Source: Filosporella fistucella (taxonomy: Eukaryota; Ascomycota; Leotiomycetes; Helotiales). From it: a stretch of DNA of 64,000 nucleotides. Numbering within the stretch: the stretch's first letter is position 1; each line of letters starts with the position of its first letter. Location: NCBI GenBank assembly GCA_030077755.1, contig JAQJZZ010000010.1, forward strand, positions 1,054,001-1,118,000, given 5' to 3'. The notes under the pieces are model-generated. The model searched no databases and was not told where the DNA came from. It was given only the letters and a program-made list of their open reading frames with translations. Positions 48,538 to 59,568 of this stretch are shown in pieces. The position numbers and the translations under genes are program-made.

Positions 48538-50012
48538 TGTACCAAATGTGGTTCTGCTTGGGAAATCTATTCCCATGAAAGTATGAAAATCAAGACATAA
48601 CAAAAAAAGACTGGGTAATGTGTAACTTTATGTTCGTTCTACTTGCAGCATTGGCAGGTGGAGGCTATTGTATCTACATATGCACCCCGTATGATGGTCT
48701 TAATACATGGGTTCCAGCACATAGCGAAATCCCGGAACCTGGTAGTAGGTAGTAAGTGCCCTAGGTTATCTAGGGGCAGAAGCTCTTTGAAAGTTAGCGG
48801 GGAAATTGCTTTCCCGTGCTTGATACATTGCAATGAGTGAGATTGCCTTGATCGGTCAAAGTAGAAGCGAGGCTCATTTTCCCAGTAAGGGGGTTTGAAG
48901 CGAGACAGAACAGCGGTGACACTTCACTTTGATACAACTTTTATTCTATCAAAGCTAGAAGCACAACATCCTATGGTGTTCGAGACATAGTCCCAATATA
49001 CCAATAGCCCACTGGTATGAATGCTTCTCGGGTTTCCGGTATAATACAATACGACGATCTGAGCCAAAAGAATAGAGGCAAGAATCGAACAACTGCAGAC
49101 TCACTAGGGTAGGTATAGCAGGGACGGCAAAGTACTGTCCCTATTCATCCAAATTGGGCAGTGGATTTGAGTAAGCATCAGAAATGGAAGGTGTAAGCTC
49201 GAGAAGTTGATAAACAGCAAAAAGGGAAGTTGTACGCTCACTTCGCAGCTGGTGGTGTGCTGATGTTGTCAAAGACTGCTCGTACCTGTCTCGATTCTCA
49301 AGTCTATGCCGTAGTGGCCGTGCTAGTCGAATTCAGCGCATATCGTGGAGGTCCTCTTCCCAGCTCACCTCCGTCTCCCCATACCCACATCTCCCACGAT
49401 CCTTCAAGTGATAGGGCAAAGAAGGCAGTATGTAACTCGAGGTAGATAATCTACCCCGAATTTTGCCATGCCATTTTTTCTCGTCTTGTTCAGTACCATC
49501 AGACTGGTTGGGCAGTATTCCAGTCGTTCGGAGTCAACAAACCCTCCAAGCGAAGTGGTCGGCGGGCTTATCCGTCTGTTCCTTGCAATGGCATGTTTTC
49601 AACACCAAGCTGCCTCGCAATGCTACTTAGCACATCATAGGTCCGTAAATTCCTCAGTATAGTTTAAATAACACAATTCTTCTTGATCGTTCCGAAACTC
49701 AAGGTGCATTTAGGAACAAGATTTTAGTAAGCTTGGTCTAGGACATCCTCAATGATGAGTTAATGTTGTGTTCGAAAGAGTCGTTAATAGCTCCTGAAGT
49801 ACTAATGCCATGCCTAAATGTGCAAAGAAAACAGGTGGGGAGATACTCGATTTATATATCTATCACTACCTGAGACTATAATAGTTTTCACATGTCAAAA
49901 AATAAGAATCTCGCTGGGATAGGTTGGTAATGTAATTGTATTGACGTCTACAAAAGGAAGAGATATCTCTTTGATTGGCCAGACACAACTTCCCGCTCAT
50001 CACTGTCATTCC
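48538..50012. other. Intergenic: transporter promoter and GH140-like 3' flank
   Basis: About 1.5 kb with no supported gene. AT-rich near 49640-49970. No repeat of the neighbouring families seen clearly. Confidence 0.4.
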
Positions 50013-51597
50013 TCAACGACCTCGCTCCAGAACTAGTACCCAATCTTTATGATTGGCAGAGGTTGGGGGTTGGACGGTGATATTGCCTTGAACAGCACTC
50101 AAAGAAGCATTCTGATATACACCCTTCAAAGGATCAAACCAGCTCGCCTGGAAAGTTTCCCCTCTCCTCAGCGAGATTTTGGTGGTATCAACAGTGAATG
50201 GCGCTCCGGTAGGTGTATACACAGCTAGCCAAGATCCCTTTAAATCTCTAGTTGCAACAAGATGCTGGGCGTTATGTCCTGTGGAACCGACCACAATACT
50301 TTGGTCAGGAATTTGGTTGAGAAAGGATCCTGGGCGATCTAGTATTACCTTCTTGACATATTGAATCTGGGTGCTGCCGGGCAAGTGAATGTCCACTGCC
50401 CACGAATGAGCAGGTCCAGATCCAGCAGGGTCAAAAAGGCCGGGAATGTAGAACTGCATTACATTGTCTGCACCATAAGTGACACCTGCTGCCCCCGAGA
50501 AGACGGCTTGATAACTGCCGGTTCGAATGTCCGATGCGTTCCAGTAGGGGTTTATTGGCTTGCCATTATCATAACGATTCTCGTAATGAGGCTCATTGTC
50601 AAGAGAAGGCCGTGGAGGATTGGTTTGGTACATTAGTTCAACTGTCTCGTAGCCCCTTACTGCGTTCCACCATGGGATTGGCGGGTTTGGAGGATAACTC
50701 GCATGACCAGATTGGCTAGAATCGAATGTCAACCACTTCCGGTCTCCAAAGAATGCTGAAGCAAGCGCAATAGGTCCACCTTCGAACCATTGATTCGTGC
50801 AATGTGTTGTGATCATGGCATTGCCTCCCTCGCCATCCCTGAGTCCAGCTGCCATCTCGTCGTACACAGGAGCGTAGTCTGTGAATTTGTAAGGGGCATG
50901 AACCCCTCCATTCTTGTAATCGCTACTGACAGCAGTTTTATTTGTCCACCACGAGTTCGTGTCTGCAACAAGGAGCTTTGGAAGCCCCGGGTACCGCTTC
51001 CCAACCCATTTACCAAAGGCACGTGCATTCGTCACATTGATGCTGCCAGGTCGATCAACTAGTCGAGATTAGACATGAAATTTGGAGGAACAAGCTCAAC
51101 TTGCCACTATCGTGAACGTAGTAGCCCCACGCAGGAACTAGTGCGATTCGAATTCCTTTCTTCCAGGCTATTTCGACGACATCGTCAACATGTTGCCAAT
51201 ATGGCTCGTTTGGCTTGGTCGGATCCTGGTTGATAAGAGGCAAATCCCCTGCACGATTTGGATCCAAAGCCCTGTACTGGAGTCAATTATTCCCCTCTAT
51301 CCATTGTGCAAAATTGCGCGGTTCGGGTACTTACCCAAATTGGTTCACAGCAACGGCAAGAATCACATTGAAGCCTTTGGATGCTCTATCCTCCAAATAT
51401 GTCTCTGCCTCTGTAAGATTGAGTCGATGGAAGACAACCCATGCTGTATCAGCTTGCCAGAAGAATGGATCACCTGCCGCAGTGAGGAAGTGACGGCCAT
51501 CTTTGCTGACTTTGAGAGGGTATTCCTTGGGCGGACTCCATGCCAATACATGCGCAAGAACGCTGCATCCAGCTAAAATATGTGAGAAAAGGATCAT
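50013..51597 (-). CDS. Secreted glycoside hydrolase, GH140-like (DUF4038 / apiosidase family)
   Basis: Exons 51597-51335, 51271-51105 and 51058-50013 join in frame and give 491 aa. The N-terminal [19 protein letters not shown] is a clear signal peptide. The catalytic barrel starts with [20 protein letters not shown] and continues with [18 protein letters not shown] and [14 protein letters not shown], the DUF4038/GH140 pattern. Bacterial GH140 removes apiose-containing side chains from rhamnogalacturonan II. Candidate acid/base Asp in KLLVADTN (about 176) and nucleophile Glu in [10 protein letters not shown] (about 299) fit that family. A C-terminal beta-sandwich (from about residue 390) resembles the collagen-binding-like domain that follows GH140. 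Intron 2 can use donor GTGGCA or, 3 nt later, GCAAGT; both keep the frame. Substrate in fungi is unproven. Confidence 0.8.
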
Positions 51598-54449
51598 TGG
51601 AAATGTTTAGAATGCCGTACCAGCTTGACTTATCCTCTAAATATTCTACTCTGCTCACATATATATGTTAAAATGCCTGTGTAGAAATGCCAACGTCATA
51701 TCCCTGTGCGCAGACTGAATTGGGAACAATACAGTACGAGGCGAGGAGAACATAGATCAACAGTAGGATCCTTGGTTCGCGGAAGACCGCCTGAGGAGTT
51801 TGAAATTTGGTCGCCTCACGGATTGAGCTCTGGTTGCCGAGCTTGCTTACGGCTACCGGAGAAGTTTCTTCCTCAAATGATAGCACGGTATAGTCAACTT
51901 TCGACCCAGTCTAGCGGCCCTTCTTAGCACTGTTCGAATCAAGAAAGTCGAAGCACTATTTCCGGGTGGCAATAAAGATGCTATTCCGGCTAAAGCGGTA
52001 CATGCTTAGGGCAGATTGTGCTTACTTTCTGGGGCCCCAATACCCCACTCTCACTTCCCCACGTTTGGGCGGATACAACCTTACCTTGGGTTTCTGGAAA
52101 CGTACGATTGAAGGAGGGCTACGCCTGGCTTCGAGCTCTGGCAAGCGCTTCCACTTTCTGTATTATTGTCATAAATCACCTGTTGTTGTAGTAATCCAGA
52201 TGACCTTGGCTGAATTGGTTCTTCCATCGACCTTCATTGACCCGAGAGATCTTGGACTTTTGGTGTTCATCCGCCGCATCAGTTAGTAGCTTTATCGTCC
52301 AGTTCCCAAATATCAAAAACCCCAAGTCCAACACAGGGCAAGCTTTTGAGTACCAACTTTCTGAAGCCGCTTGGATGATTCCATACTAAATTTGTAGGGT
52401 AATAACAGAGAGCACCCGTTGACTGAAACGACGGCTCTACTCCAGCGTATAATCCCAAAACTTCTAATAAAGCAGAAAGTGACTAGTGAGGAGTCTGGTA
52501 GTATTCCGTGCCCGAAGCTTTACATATCACTCCTGTAATAGAAGGAAAGATAATCCAAGAGAATGTTTATTTGTACTTAGGCCTCTTGACGAAAATTGTC
52601 TGGTCTTCAAAAGTACTTTTCAAACAACACGATATGCTACGAAAAACAAGTTGCAAGCCAAGGGCAACCGTAAGAAATTCCATGAGGACCCACATTACTA
52701 GCATATGAGGAATTTTCCCCTTCCAAGAAAATTTTCTCCTTTACAAGAGTACTTTTGTACATAGTTATACATAATAAATCTGACAGAGGTCTCAATAAAG
52801 AGAAATCCATAGCGAGAGAGAAAGTCCACTTTTGTCTCTCCTCTGAGTAGTATTCTTATGTTATACATCGGCTGCAAAACTTTAGAAGAGAGAGTACCTA
52901 GGGTATAGGAGCTTTACAATTAAAAATCATCCAGTGTTCAAAAGTACTTTTCTGATTTGCGATGTGCAACAAAAATTGTAATTTATTTACAGAAGGTAAA
53001 GAGTAAAGCCATCAATACTCGTCGACCTCGAATCCCATGGTTTGGCCTCCTCGTCAGTAAGATGCGTAGAAAGTTGTATACTCTAGACATTATACTCGCG
53101 AGTAGAAATTTATTGAATATGAAATGGCAACTATATACTTGATATTACTAGTCCTGATAGTAAGTTTCTACAAAAGTACTTTTCTCCTTTCCAAAAAGAA
53201 CTTAAACTCTTTAAGGGTGCGGAGAACTTTATATTTATTGAAAAGTACTTTTGAAGACGTGATAGGTTTTTTGGTTTTGGTTTTTTTTGCGATATGCAAC
53301 AAAACGGTCTGGTAATCTCCTAGTGCTAACTTCATTAATATCTCTTTATGATTTTTTAGCCATGACCAGACCTTTTTCGGCAATCAATGAGACACACTTT
53401 CCTAGATTAACTTGCACTAATTTCACCTTTCATTCAGTATAGTATAAATAAGCAAGAAAGATATCTAGGCTTATAAAGTGCATAAGCTTTGCAATAAGGA
53501 AGATCGATATATGGATAGCAGAGATTCTAGAGTTACAATGCGAATGCGAATCCACCAAAAAAGTAAGTCTATACGTTTCCTGCTGTCAGATCTTTCCGGT
53601 AGATATATTCTATCCCAGGTTCGGGGTACTTCAACCCACAGGAAGTCCACTTCCTTAGAAATATACTAGTCAGAACTCGAGATTTCATTGGAAATAGAGA
53701 AATTATGTCTAAGATCCTGAGTAACTTATGCGTTGCGCGAAGTCGGGTGCAGAAATTGATTGTCCATGATGAGTTTGGTGATTTTAAGATTGGAAAACTG
53801 GGAAATAAGAGTGAGGGCATGAAATATACAACCTCCAAGAACCAAAGCACATCCCGACTGCATAGTTGGTCGTCATCTCGAGATTTGCAGTCTTGTAAAT
53901 ACCGGCGCTTACAGCTACCATATTGCACATCTCCAAAGGACATACATACATGGGAGGTCGAAACGACAGCTATGCCATGTTACCCCGCCTACCCCCGCCC
54001 CCGCTCCTTGGACGAAATACCTCACCGTTGTAAGCTACCATCTTAACTCGGAGAACTCAACCAGGCTAACACTCTTCATTGAACCGGCCGTAGAATCAGG
54101 AATAGTCGCTCAACGCAATCGGAGTAGGAAAAGCATGGATCCTGATTCTTCGACTAGTCTGACCAGAGTGTCAGCATGGTTGATTGTCCCAGTTGATGCA
54201 GGATTTCGTGCAAGCAATTCCTTCCACCGGTCTATCTCAGACCGACCTACAATAAGGATGCTGTAGGTAGGCATTGACCGTTATCGACCGATCCTCGTTT
54301 TCTTAACTCGGATCGCTCAATTGCCCCCAAGCTTGAGTTTGTTTATACAGGTTTCCAATATTCTCCTGCTTCATACGATCATTCTCTCTACTTTGATCAG
54401 CCGTCCACTCGATTTCACATCTTGATCGGATCAAAGCATCATAATAATT
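51598..54449. other. AT-rich gene-poor island with dispersed repeats
   Basis: About 2.85 kb between divergent GH140-like and GH31 genes. The part 52400-53700 is markedly AT-rich and holds repeated AAAAGTACTTTT palindromes (listed). Open frames of 60-124 codons (for example 53569-53943 minus) show no domains. Near the GH31 start, TCTTAACTCGGA occurs at about 54041 and again at about 54301. Confidence 0.5.
52595..53312. repeat. Dispersed AAAAGTACTTTT palindrome repeats with shared flanks
   Basis: Perfect 12-bp palindromes AAAAGTACTTTT at 52609-52620, 52940-52951, 53172-53183 and 53241-53252, plus a diverged GAGTACTTTTGTAC at about 52747. Flanks recur: TCAAAAGTACTTTTC, and downstream GCGATRTGCAACAAAA (about 52970 and 53288) or CGATATGCTACGAAAA (52630). 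TGTCTGGTCTTC precedes the first copy, and CGGTCTGGTAAT follows the last GCAACAAAA block. Looks like several decayed copies of one small element or AT-converted repeat. Confidence 0.6.
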
Positions 54450-57035
54450 ATGTTATCCTCAGAGGAGAACCGTTTGGTTTGGAAATACGATGCAGAGATG
54501 TTATGGATTGAGCCATGGGGGGCAAATGCCTTCCGAGTCAGAACCACTCAAGAGTCTATCATGCCCAACAAAGATTGGGCCTTGGAGAAAAAGATTACTT
54601 CGCCCAAAGCAGATATCATTGTCTCGGAAACTGAAGGCACGATCACAAATGGGGATATCACTGCTCGGGTGACGGCCAGGGGGAAGATCACAATGTTCAA
54701 TTCAAAAGGACAAATGATCCTTGAGGAATATGCTCGTCACCGACTGGATCTGTTGGATCCACAGTGTAGTTCCTTGAATATTGTAGCACGGGAATTTAAG
54801 CCTATCCCTGGTGGAGACTATCACTTAACTATGCGCTTCGAATCCGTTAGCGACGAGGAGAGAATTTATGGCATGGGACAATACCAACAGCCACATCTGA
54901 ATCTCAAAGGCCTTGATCTGGAATTGGCACAGCGAAATTCGCAAGCTTCCGTCCCCTTTGCTCTTTCGTCCTTAGGCTACGGGTTGTTGTGGAATAACCC
55001 TGGCATTGGCCGTGTTGTCTTCGGCAAGAATATCACAAGTTACGAAGCATACTCTACAACGCTACTCGATTACTGGATTGTGGCGGGCGAGAAGCCAGCG
55101 GAAATCGAGGAGGCATACGCTGCTGTAACTGGAACTGTTCCGATGATGCCGGAGTATGGCTTAGGTTTCTGGCAGTGCAAGCTACGATACCAAACGCAGG
55201 AAGAACTCCTAGATGTAGCAAGAGAATACAAGAGACGAAATCTCCGGATCGATTTGATTGTGGTTGACTTCTTTCATTGGCCAAAGCAAGGAGAATGGAA
55301 ATTTGACCCTACGTATTGGCCTGATCCTGGTGAGTCTAATAGCTTTCGTGCCTGCCTTCGTCCTTCCACAAATGAAGGAAAGGTTAGAAGTCGCTAATAT
55401 GCATTGTCAGATTCCATGGTCAAGGAGCTTCGGGAGCTGAACATCGAGTTGATGGTCTCGATTTGGCCAACTGTTGATAAAGGCTCGGAAAACTTTGTTG
55501 AGATGCTGGAAAAGGGGCTCTTGATTCGCCATGACCGTGGTGTAAGAATTTCGATGGAAGGCGAAGGCAATCCTATCCACTTTGACGCAACAAATCCTGC
55601 TGCTCGCAACTATGTCTGTAAGTACACGATTAATAAGATGATCACCCCATTGCAGGGCTTGACAGAGTTGTCACTCCTGAGCAAGTCCTTTCGAGACTTC
55701 TCTTTCTGCTCCTCGGAAGTTTAGGATCACTGACTCCGAATTTTCATCTTACAGGGAACAAAGCCAAACAAAATTATTACTCGAAGGGCATCAAGACTTT
55801 CTGGCTAGATGAAGCGGAACCAGAATATTCTATGTACGACTTCGATATCTTCCGCTATCATGCAGGCACAAACCTCTCAATTGGGAACATTTACCCATTA
55901 GAATACGCTCGTGCTTTCTACGAGGGAATGGAACAAGCCGGACAAGAAAACATTGTCAATCTCCTCCGCTGTGCATGGGCAGGCAGCCAAAAGTACGGGG
56001 CCCTAGTGTGGAGTGGCGATATTGCCTCGTCTTGGTCGAGCTTGAAAAATCAGTTGTCTGCAGGACTGAATATGGGTATTGCAGGAATACCTTGGTGGAC
56101 GACTGATATCGGAGGGTGTATGCAGCTTCTCATCTGTCTTACTGATTTAAATTTGATCAAGCGATTGCAATTTTCTTCAATGCAGGACTTGGCCTGCCGC
56201 GGCTGGCCTGTTATACTGTTGATGAAATGCAAGGCTAATTCGCTGCAGTCCATGGTGGTGATCCGAACAATGAAGCTTTCAGGGAGCTTTTTGTCCGATG
56301 GTTTCAGTAAGTCAATTTATCTGGTGGAAAGAACTTTGCAGATTTCAAGATGTTCGGAAGCAGCTCATATTTCAATCTCCACATGAATTCCGGACTAATC
56401 TGCCTGTAGGTGGGGAGCATTTTGCCCGGTGATGCGGCTACATGGAGATCGCGAGCCTCGACAGCCGCAACATGGCAGTACGTATATCTCAAGCATTTCA
56501 TTTGTGTTATTAGTGTCAATCCTCAAGTTTTCAAGCACTCTTATCTCTCTCTAATCTCGCTACATTTCGTGACAAAAGTGTTCTGTAGTGTCGAATGGCC
56601 ATGAACCTAATTCCTCTCATAGCTACTGGAGGTGCCCACTGCGCTTCAGGAGCAGCCAATGAGGTCTGGTCCTATGGAGAGGATGTATACAAGATCTGTC
56701 AGAAGTACATGCAGATTAGGGAGGACCTGAGAGATTACACCCGGGTCCTGATGAAGGATGCACATGAGAAAGGAACGCCCATTATACGACCCTGTTTCTA
56801 CAACTTCCCTGAGGACAAGAAGTGCTGGGAAGTAGAAAACGAATATATGTACGGAGACCAATACCTTTGTTGTCCTGTCCTGAGCGCGGGGCAGAGAGAT
56901 ATGTCGGTGTATTTGCCTGGAGGACAGAAGTGGAAGAGCTGGGATGGTTCTCAAGAATATGAAGGTGGAAATACAGTTGAGGTTGCTTGTCCCATCGACG
57001 TAATGCCTGTCTTTATTCGCGGGGGTAAATCATAG
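54450..57035 (+). CDS. Glycoside hydrolase family 31 (alpha-xylosidase/alpha-glucosidase type), intracellular
   Basis: Six exons, 54450-55329, 55411-55617, 55755-56117, 56249-56306, 56410-56477 and 56623-57035, give 662 aa. All phases match. The acceptor at 56622 was chosen because it restores TTGGAHCASGAANEVWSYGE, the family's expected reading. GH31 landmarks: EERIYGMGQYQQPHLNLKG, PEYGLGFWQCKLRYQ, DLIVVDFFHWP, the nucleophile in TFWLDEAEPEY (Asp about 381), the acid/base in LVWSGDIASSW (Asp about 451), then GIPWWTTDIGGFHGGDPN and MRLHGDREP. The LDEAEPE form differs from the WIDMNEP of secreted alpha-glucosidases and lies nearer alpha-xylosidase-like clades. No signal peptide, so likely cytosolic and dependent on sugar uptake. 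Exact substrate not assignable from sequence. Confidence 0.88.
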
Positions 57036-57507
57036 AGCCATGGATTATATATATTGTTACACAATACCTACCAAATTCTCAGATTGAATTGGATGGAACT
57101 TTTATCATAGCAAAGTCCTTTCGAAACTTCATCTTGGTTCTTTGTAGCTCTGTCTGTTCTTATCCACCAACTGTAGAATATCCACCAAGTCTGTTACTAT
57201 GGAGGAACTTCACGTTGTACGATATCGTTATAGGGTAACGTATAATTGACTTAAATCTGAAGAATACCTTCAATGTAAGCTTTCTGTTGTGTCAGATGAA
57301 TACTTTGTGCAGCGAGGGAATAACTAGCTCTATTTTCGCCGTATGGCACAGTCAATAGCACAAAATTAGAGAACATTGCTGTCAGAATCGATGTGGATAG
57401 CTAATGCGAAGTTTTCTCTGCATACATGCTTGACAAGATAGCCCAGCTGTAATCTGAGGGTATGATGATATCGTGATATAGCAAAGTCTTCTTCCTCCCA
57501 AGGTCGA
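57036..57507. other. Intergenic between convergent genes
   Basis: About 470 bases, AT-rich 3' flanks. Nothing recognised. Confidence 0.4.
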
Positions 57508-58605
57508 TCAGTCAGCTTTTGGAGCTGGCTGATACTTGAGGAACTTCTTTACAGCCTTTTCCTCTTTCCTAGCAATATTTCCCCAATAGAACCTCATATG
57601 ATCTTGCTCAGCGCCATAAATAACCTCAGAATACTGCACATCATCCTTCTCAATTTGTGGTGCGTCTTTTCCATCTAGGCCAGCACGATACTTGTCCATT
57701 CCAACTTGGTATCCGATTTCAAGCAGATTTTTAACAGTTTCACTATCAGAAGTCCATTCATTCTTCAGCAAAGCAGTGGAATTTATGGACTTTGTCTTCT
57801 CGTTAGCGTACTCGAACTTCTCGATGATCTCTTTGGCACTAGCAATGCGTTGTTGACTAAGGTCATAGAGCGTAGAGAAGTATATTTCAGAGTTGTCTTC
57901 TTTTCCTCTTTCGGTATTTTGAGAAGGTGGCTGTTTGGGACGGGAAGATGCGTACGCTTCCTCAAAAGCCGCGACGAAGTCGACGTGCTGGTTGTTGCTG
58001 CGAAGATTAGCAGTCGAATTTGCGGAAGCCCATAAGCGACGTACAGTGACACCTCATGGTCCTTGAGACGCTGCTTGAGGGCTGCACTAGACTTCTTCAA
58101 ACTCTCATTGTATCGCTCGATGAACCCTGGGGCTGCCTTGGTGGCGCGCTTTTTCTTCTTAGTCTCAAATGCAACCAATGCCAGAAATTGCCTTGAGAAT
58201 TGAGTGTTAGCAACGGCTATGGCAGCAGTGTACTACAATATATGACAGATTCTATGATGGCAGCAGTGGAGGAAGGATACCATACTGTGATTCCATCCTT
58301 CCTTCATCCACCTCGTACTCATTGTCATGCGTTACACGATGAGAGACTTCAGATTTGGGCTTCTTTGGTCCATTCTTCTTGACGCGTTTTGTAGATGTGC
58401 GTTTTTCTTCGACAAGAAGATCGTCATCAGATAATTGGCCAGTATGCGCTGAACCCGAGTCCGTTTCCCTCTTGTCTGTTGTTTTGCGCTGCTTGCTTCT
58501 ACCTGGCAGAACCGCCCCTTGGACATGTTAGTAAACTGCACAAGCAATTGTAGTGAATAGTGTGAAATCACCTTCGGAATTTCGTTTGCTTACTGTCTTT
58601 GCCAT
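57508..58605 (-). CDS. Uncharacterised basic, probably nuclear protein
   Basis: Exons 58605-58572, 58517-58281, 58216-58045 and 57997-57508 join in frame and give 310 aa. The donor at 58044 (GTACGT) and acceptor at 57998 reconcile two otherwise incompatible frames. I do not recognise a family. The N-terminal 80 residues are Lys/Arg/Ser-rich with possible nuclear signals (KRTSTKRVKKNGPKKPK). The middle has KKKKRATKAAPGFIERYNES and a helical stretch with LKKSSAALKQRLKDHEVSL. The rest is helix-rich, with AFEEAYASS, ASAKEIIEKFEYANEK and a conserved-looking end GAEQDHMRFYWGNIARKEEK. No membrane segments. Ends within 472 bp of the GH31 stop but is transcribed convergently, so no functional link is implied. 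Confidence 0.7.
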
Positions 58606-59568
58606 GGTTCAGAAGTTGTGCTGTTCTGGGTTTGGGTATGGGACGAAAAATGTTGAATACTTGAAGGTGCCGGGGGCGAACGCGACAGCGCGACTTCCTA
58701 TTCTAGATATCTACAAGTACCCACATCCAAGCAACATTCACCTCAACAAACATAATAATACTGTTGGCATCTAGGATATTCAATTCCCACGTACGTAATG
58801 AGAGTGCGTGGCAAATCGTCCTTTCATTTCATATTTTCCGCAGACAGCAGACACACCATGAATGCACCGTCGAAGACTGTACACCAAGTTGCACTGGAGC
58901 GCCAGATGCAAGGAGTGCAACACAGAATCGTGCTTTCTATCACCAGAGACAACGCACTATTTACATTCATGGGTGTCCGACCATCAATCTACTACTCTCG
59001 ATGTGGCCTGTCAAGCGTGTGAAGCGCGACTTGGAATTGATAGAGCAATTTGTCTCTCAAGAAAATAAGAAATTGCCATAAAATGCCTTGTAGCAACACA
59101 ATGATAGAACGGTTCATTGGTAAACGGAATTCATTTCCTTGACCTGGAACTTGCAGTGGTCGGAATTTCAGAGCCATTGTACTAGTGGTACTCTACGAAA
59201 TAATTTTATCCAATTTGCCCTATACATGGTAGGAGTCCGAACACACTGCCATTCGAGAATGCATCGGCGGCTTAAAATTCATCTAAAATGTCGCGGACAA
59301 AGTAGGAGATTGAAAGCACCTCTTTCTGATGGTTCAATCAAGAATGCAAATTATCTGGAATGTCCTAGGAACATTATAACATTGCACCGTGGAGTTCTCC
59401 TTTTGTAGGGAACATGGACTTCCACACGTCTCGAACCGAATGGCTAAGGAGTGATAGGGGTCGACCGTCAATTCATTCCATTTCATGTCATCTATATCGT
59501 GGGGTATGATTTCAAATGAGACGCCCTAACTCCATGCCATAAATGCCATATTGCTTGATTTTGACTGT
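58606..59568. other. Intergenic: promoter of the unknown gene and RasGEF 3' flank
   Basis: About 960 bases. Overlapping open frames at 58764-59081 show no domain. Nothing else recognised. Confidence 0.4.

Noticed and set aside
53569..53943. 124-codon open frame in the AT-rich island
   Set aside because: No start context, no family motif, and composition like the surrounding repeat-rich DNA.
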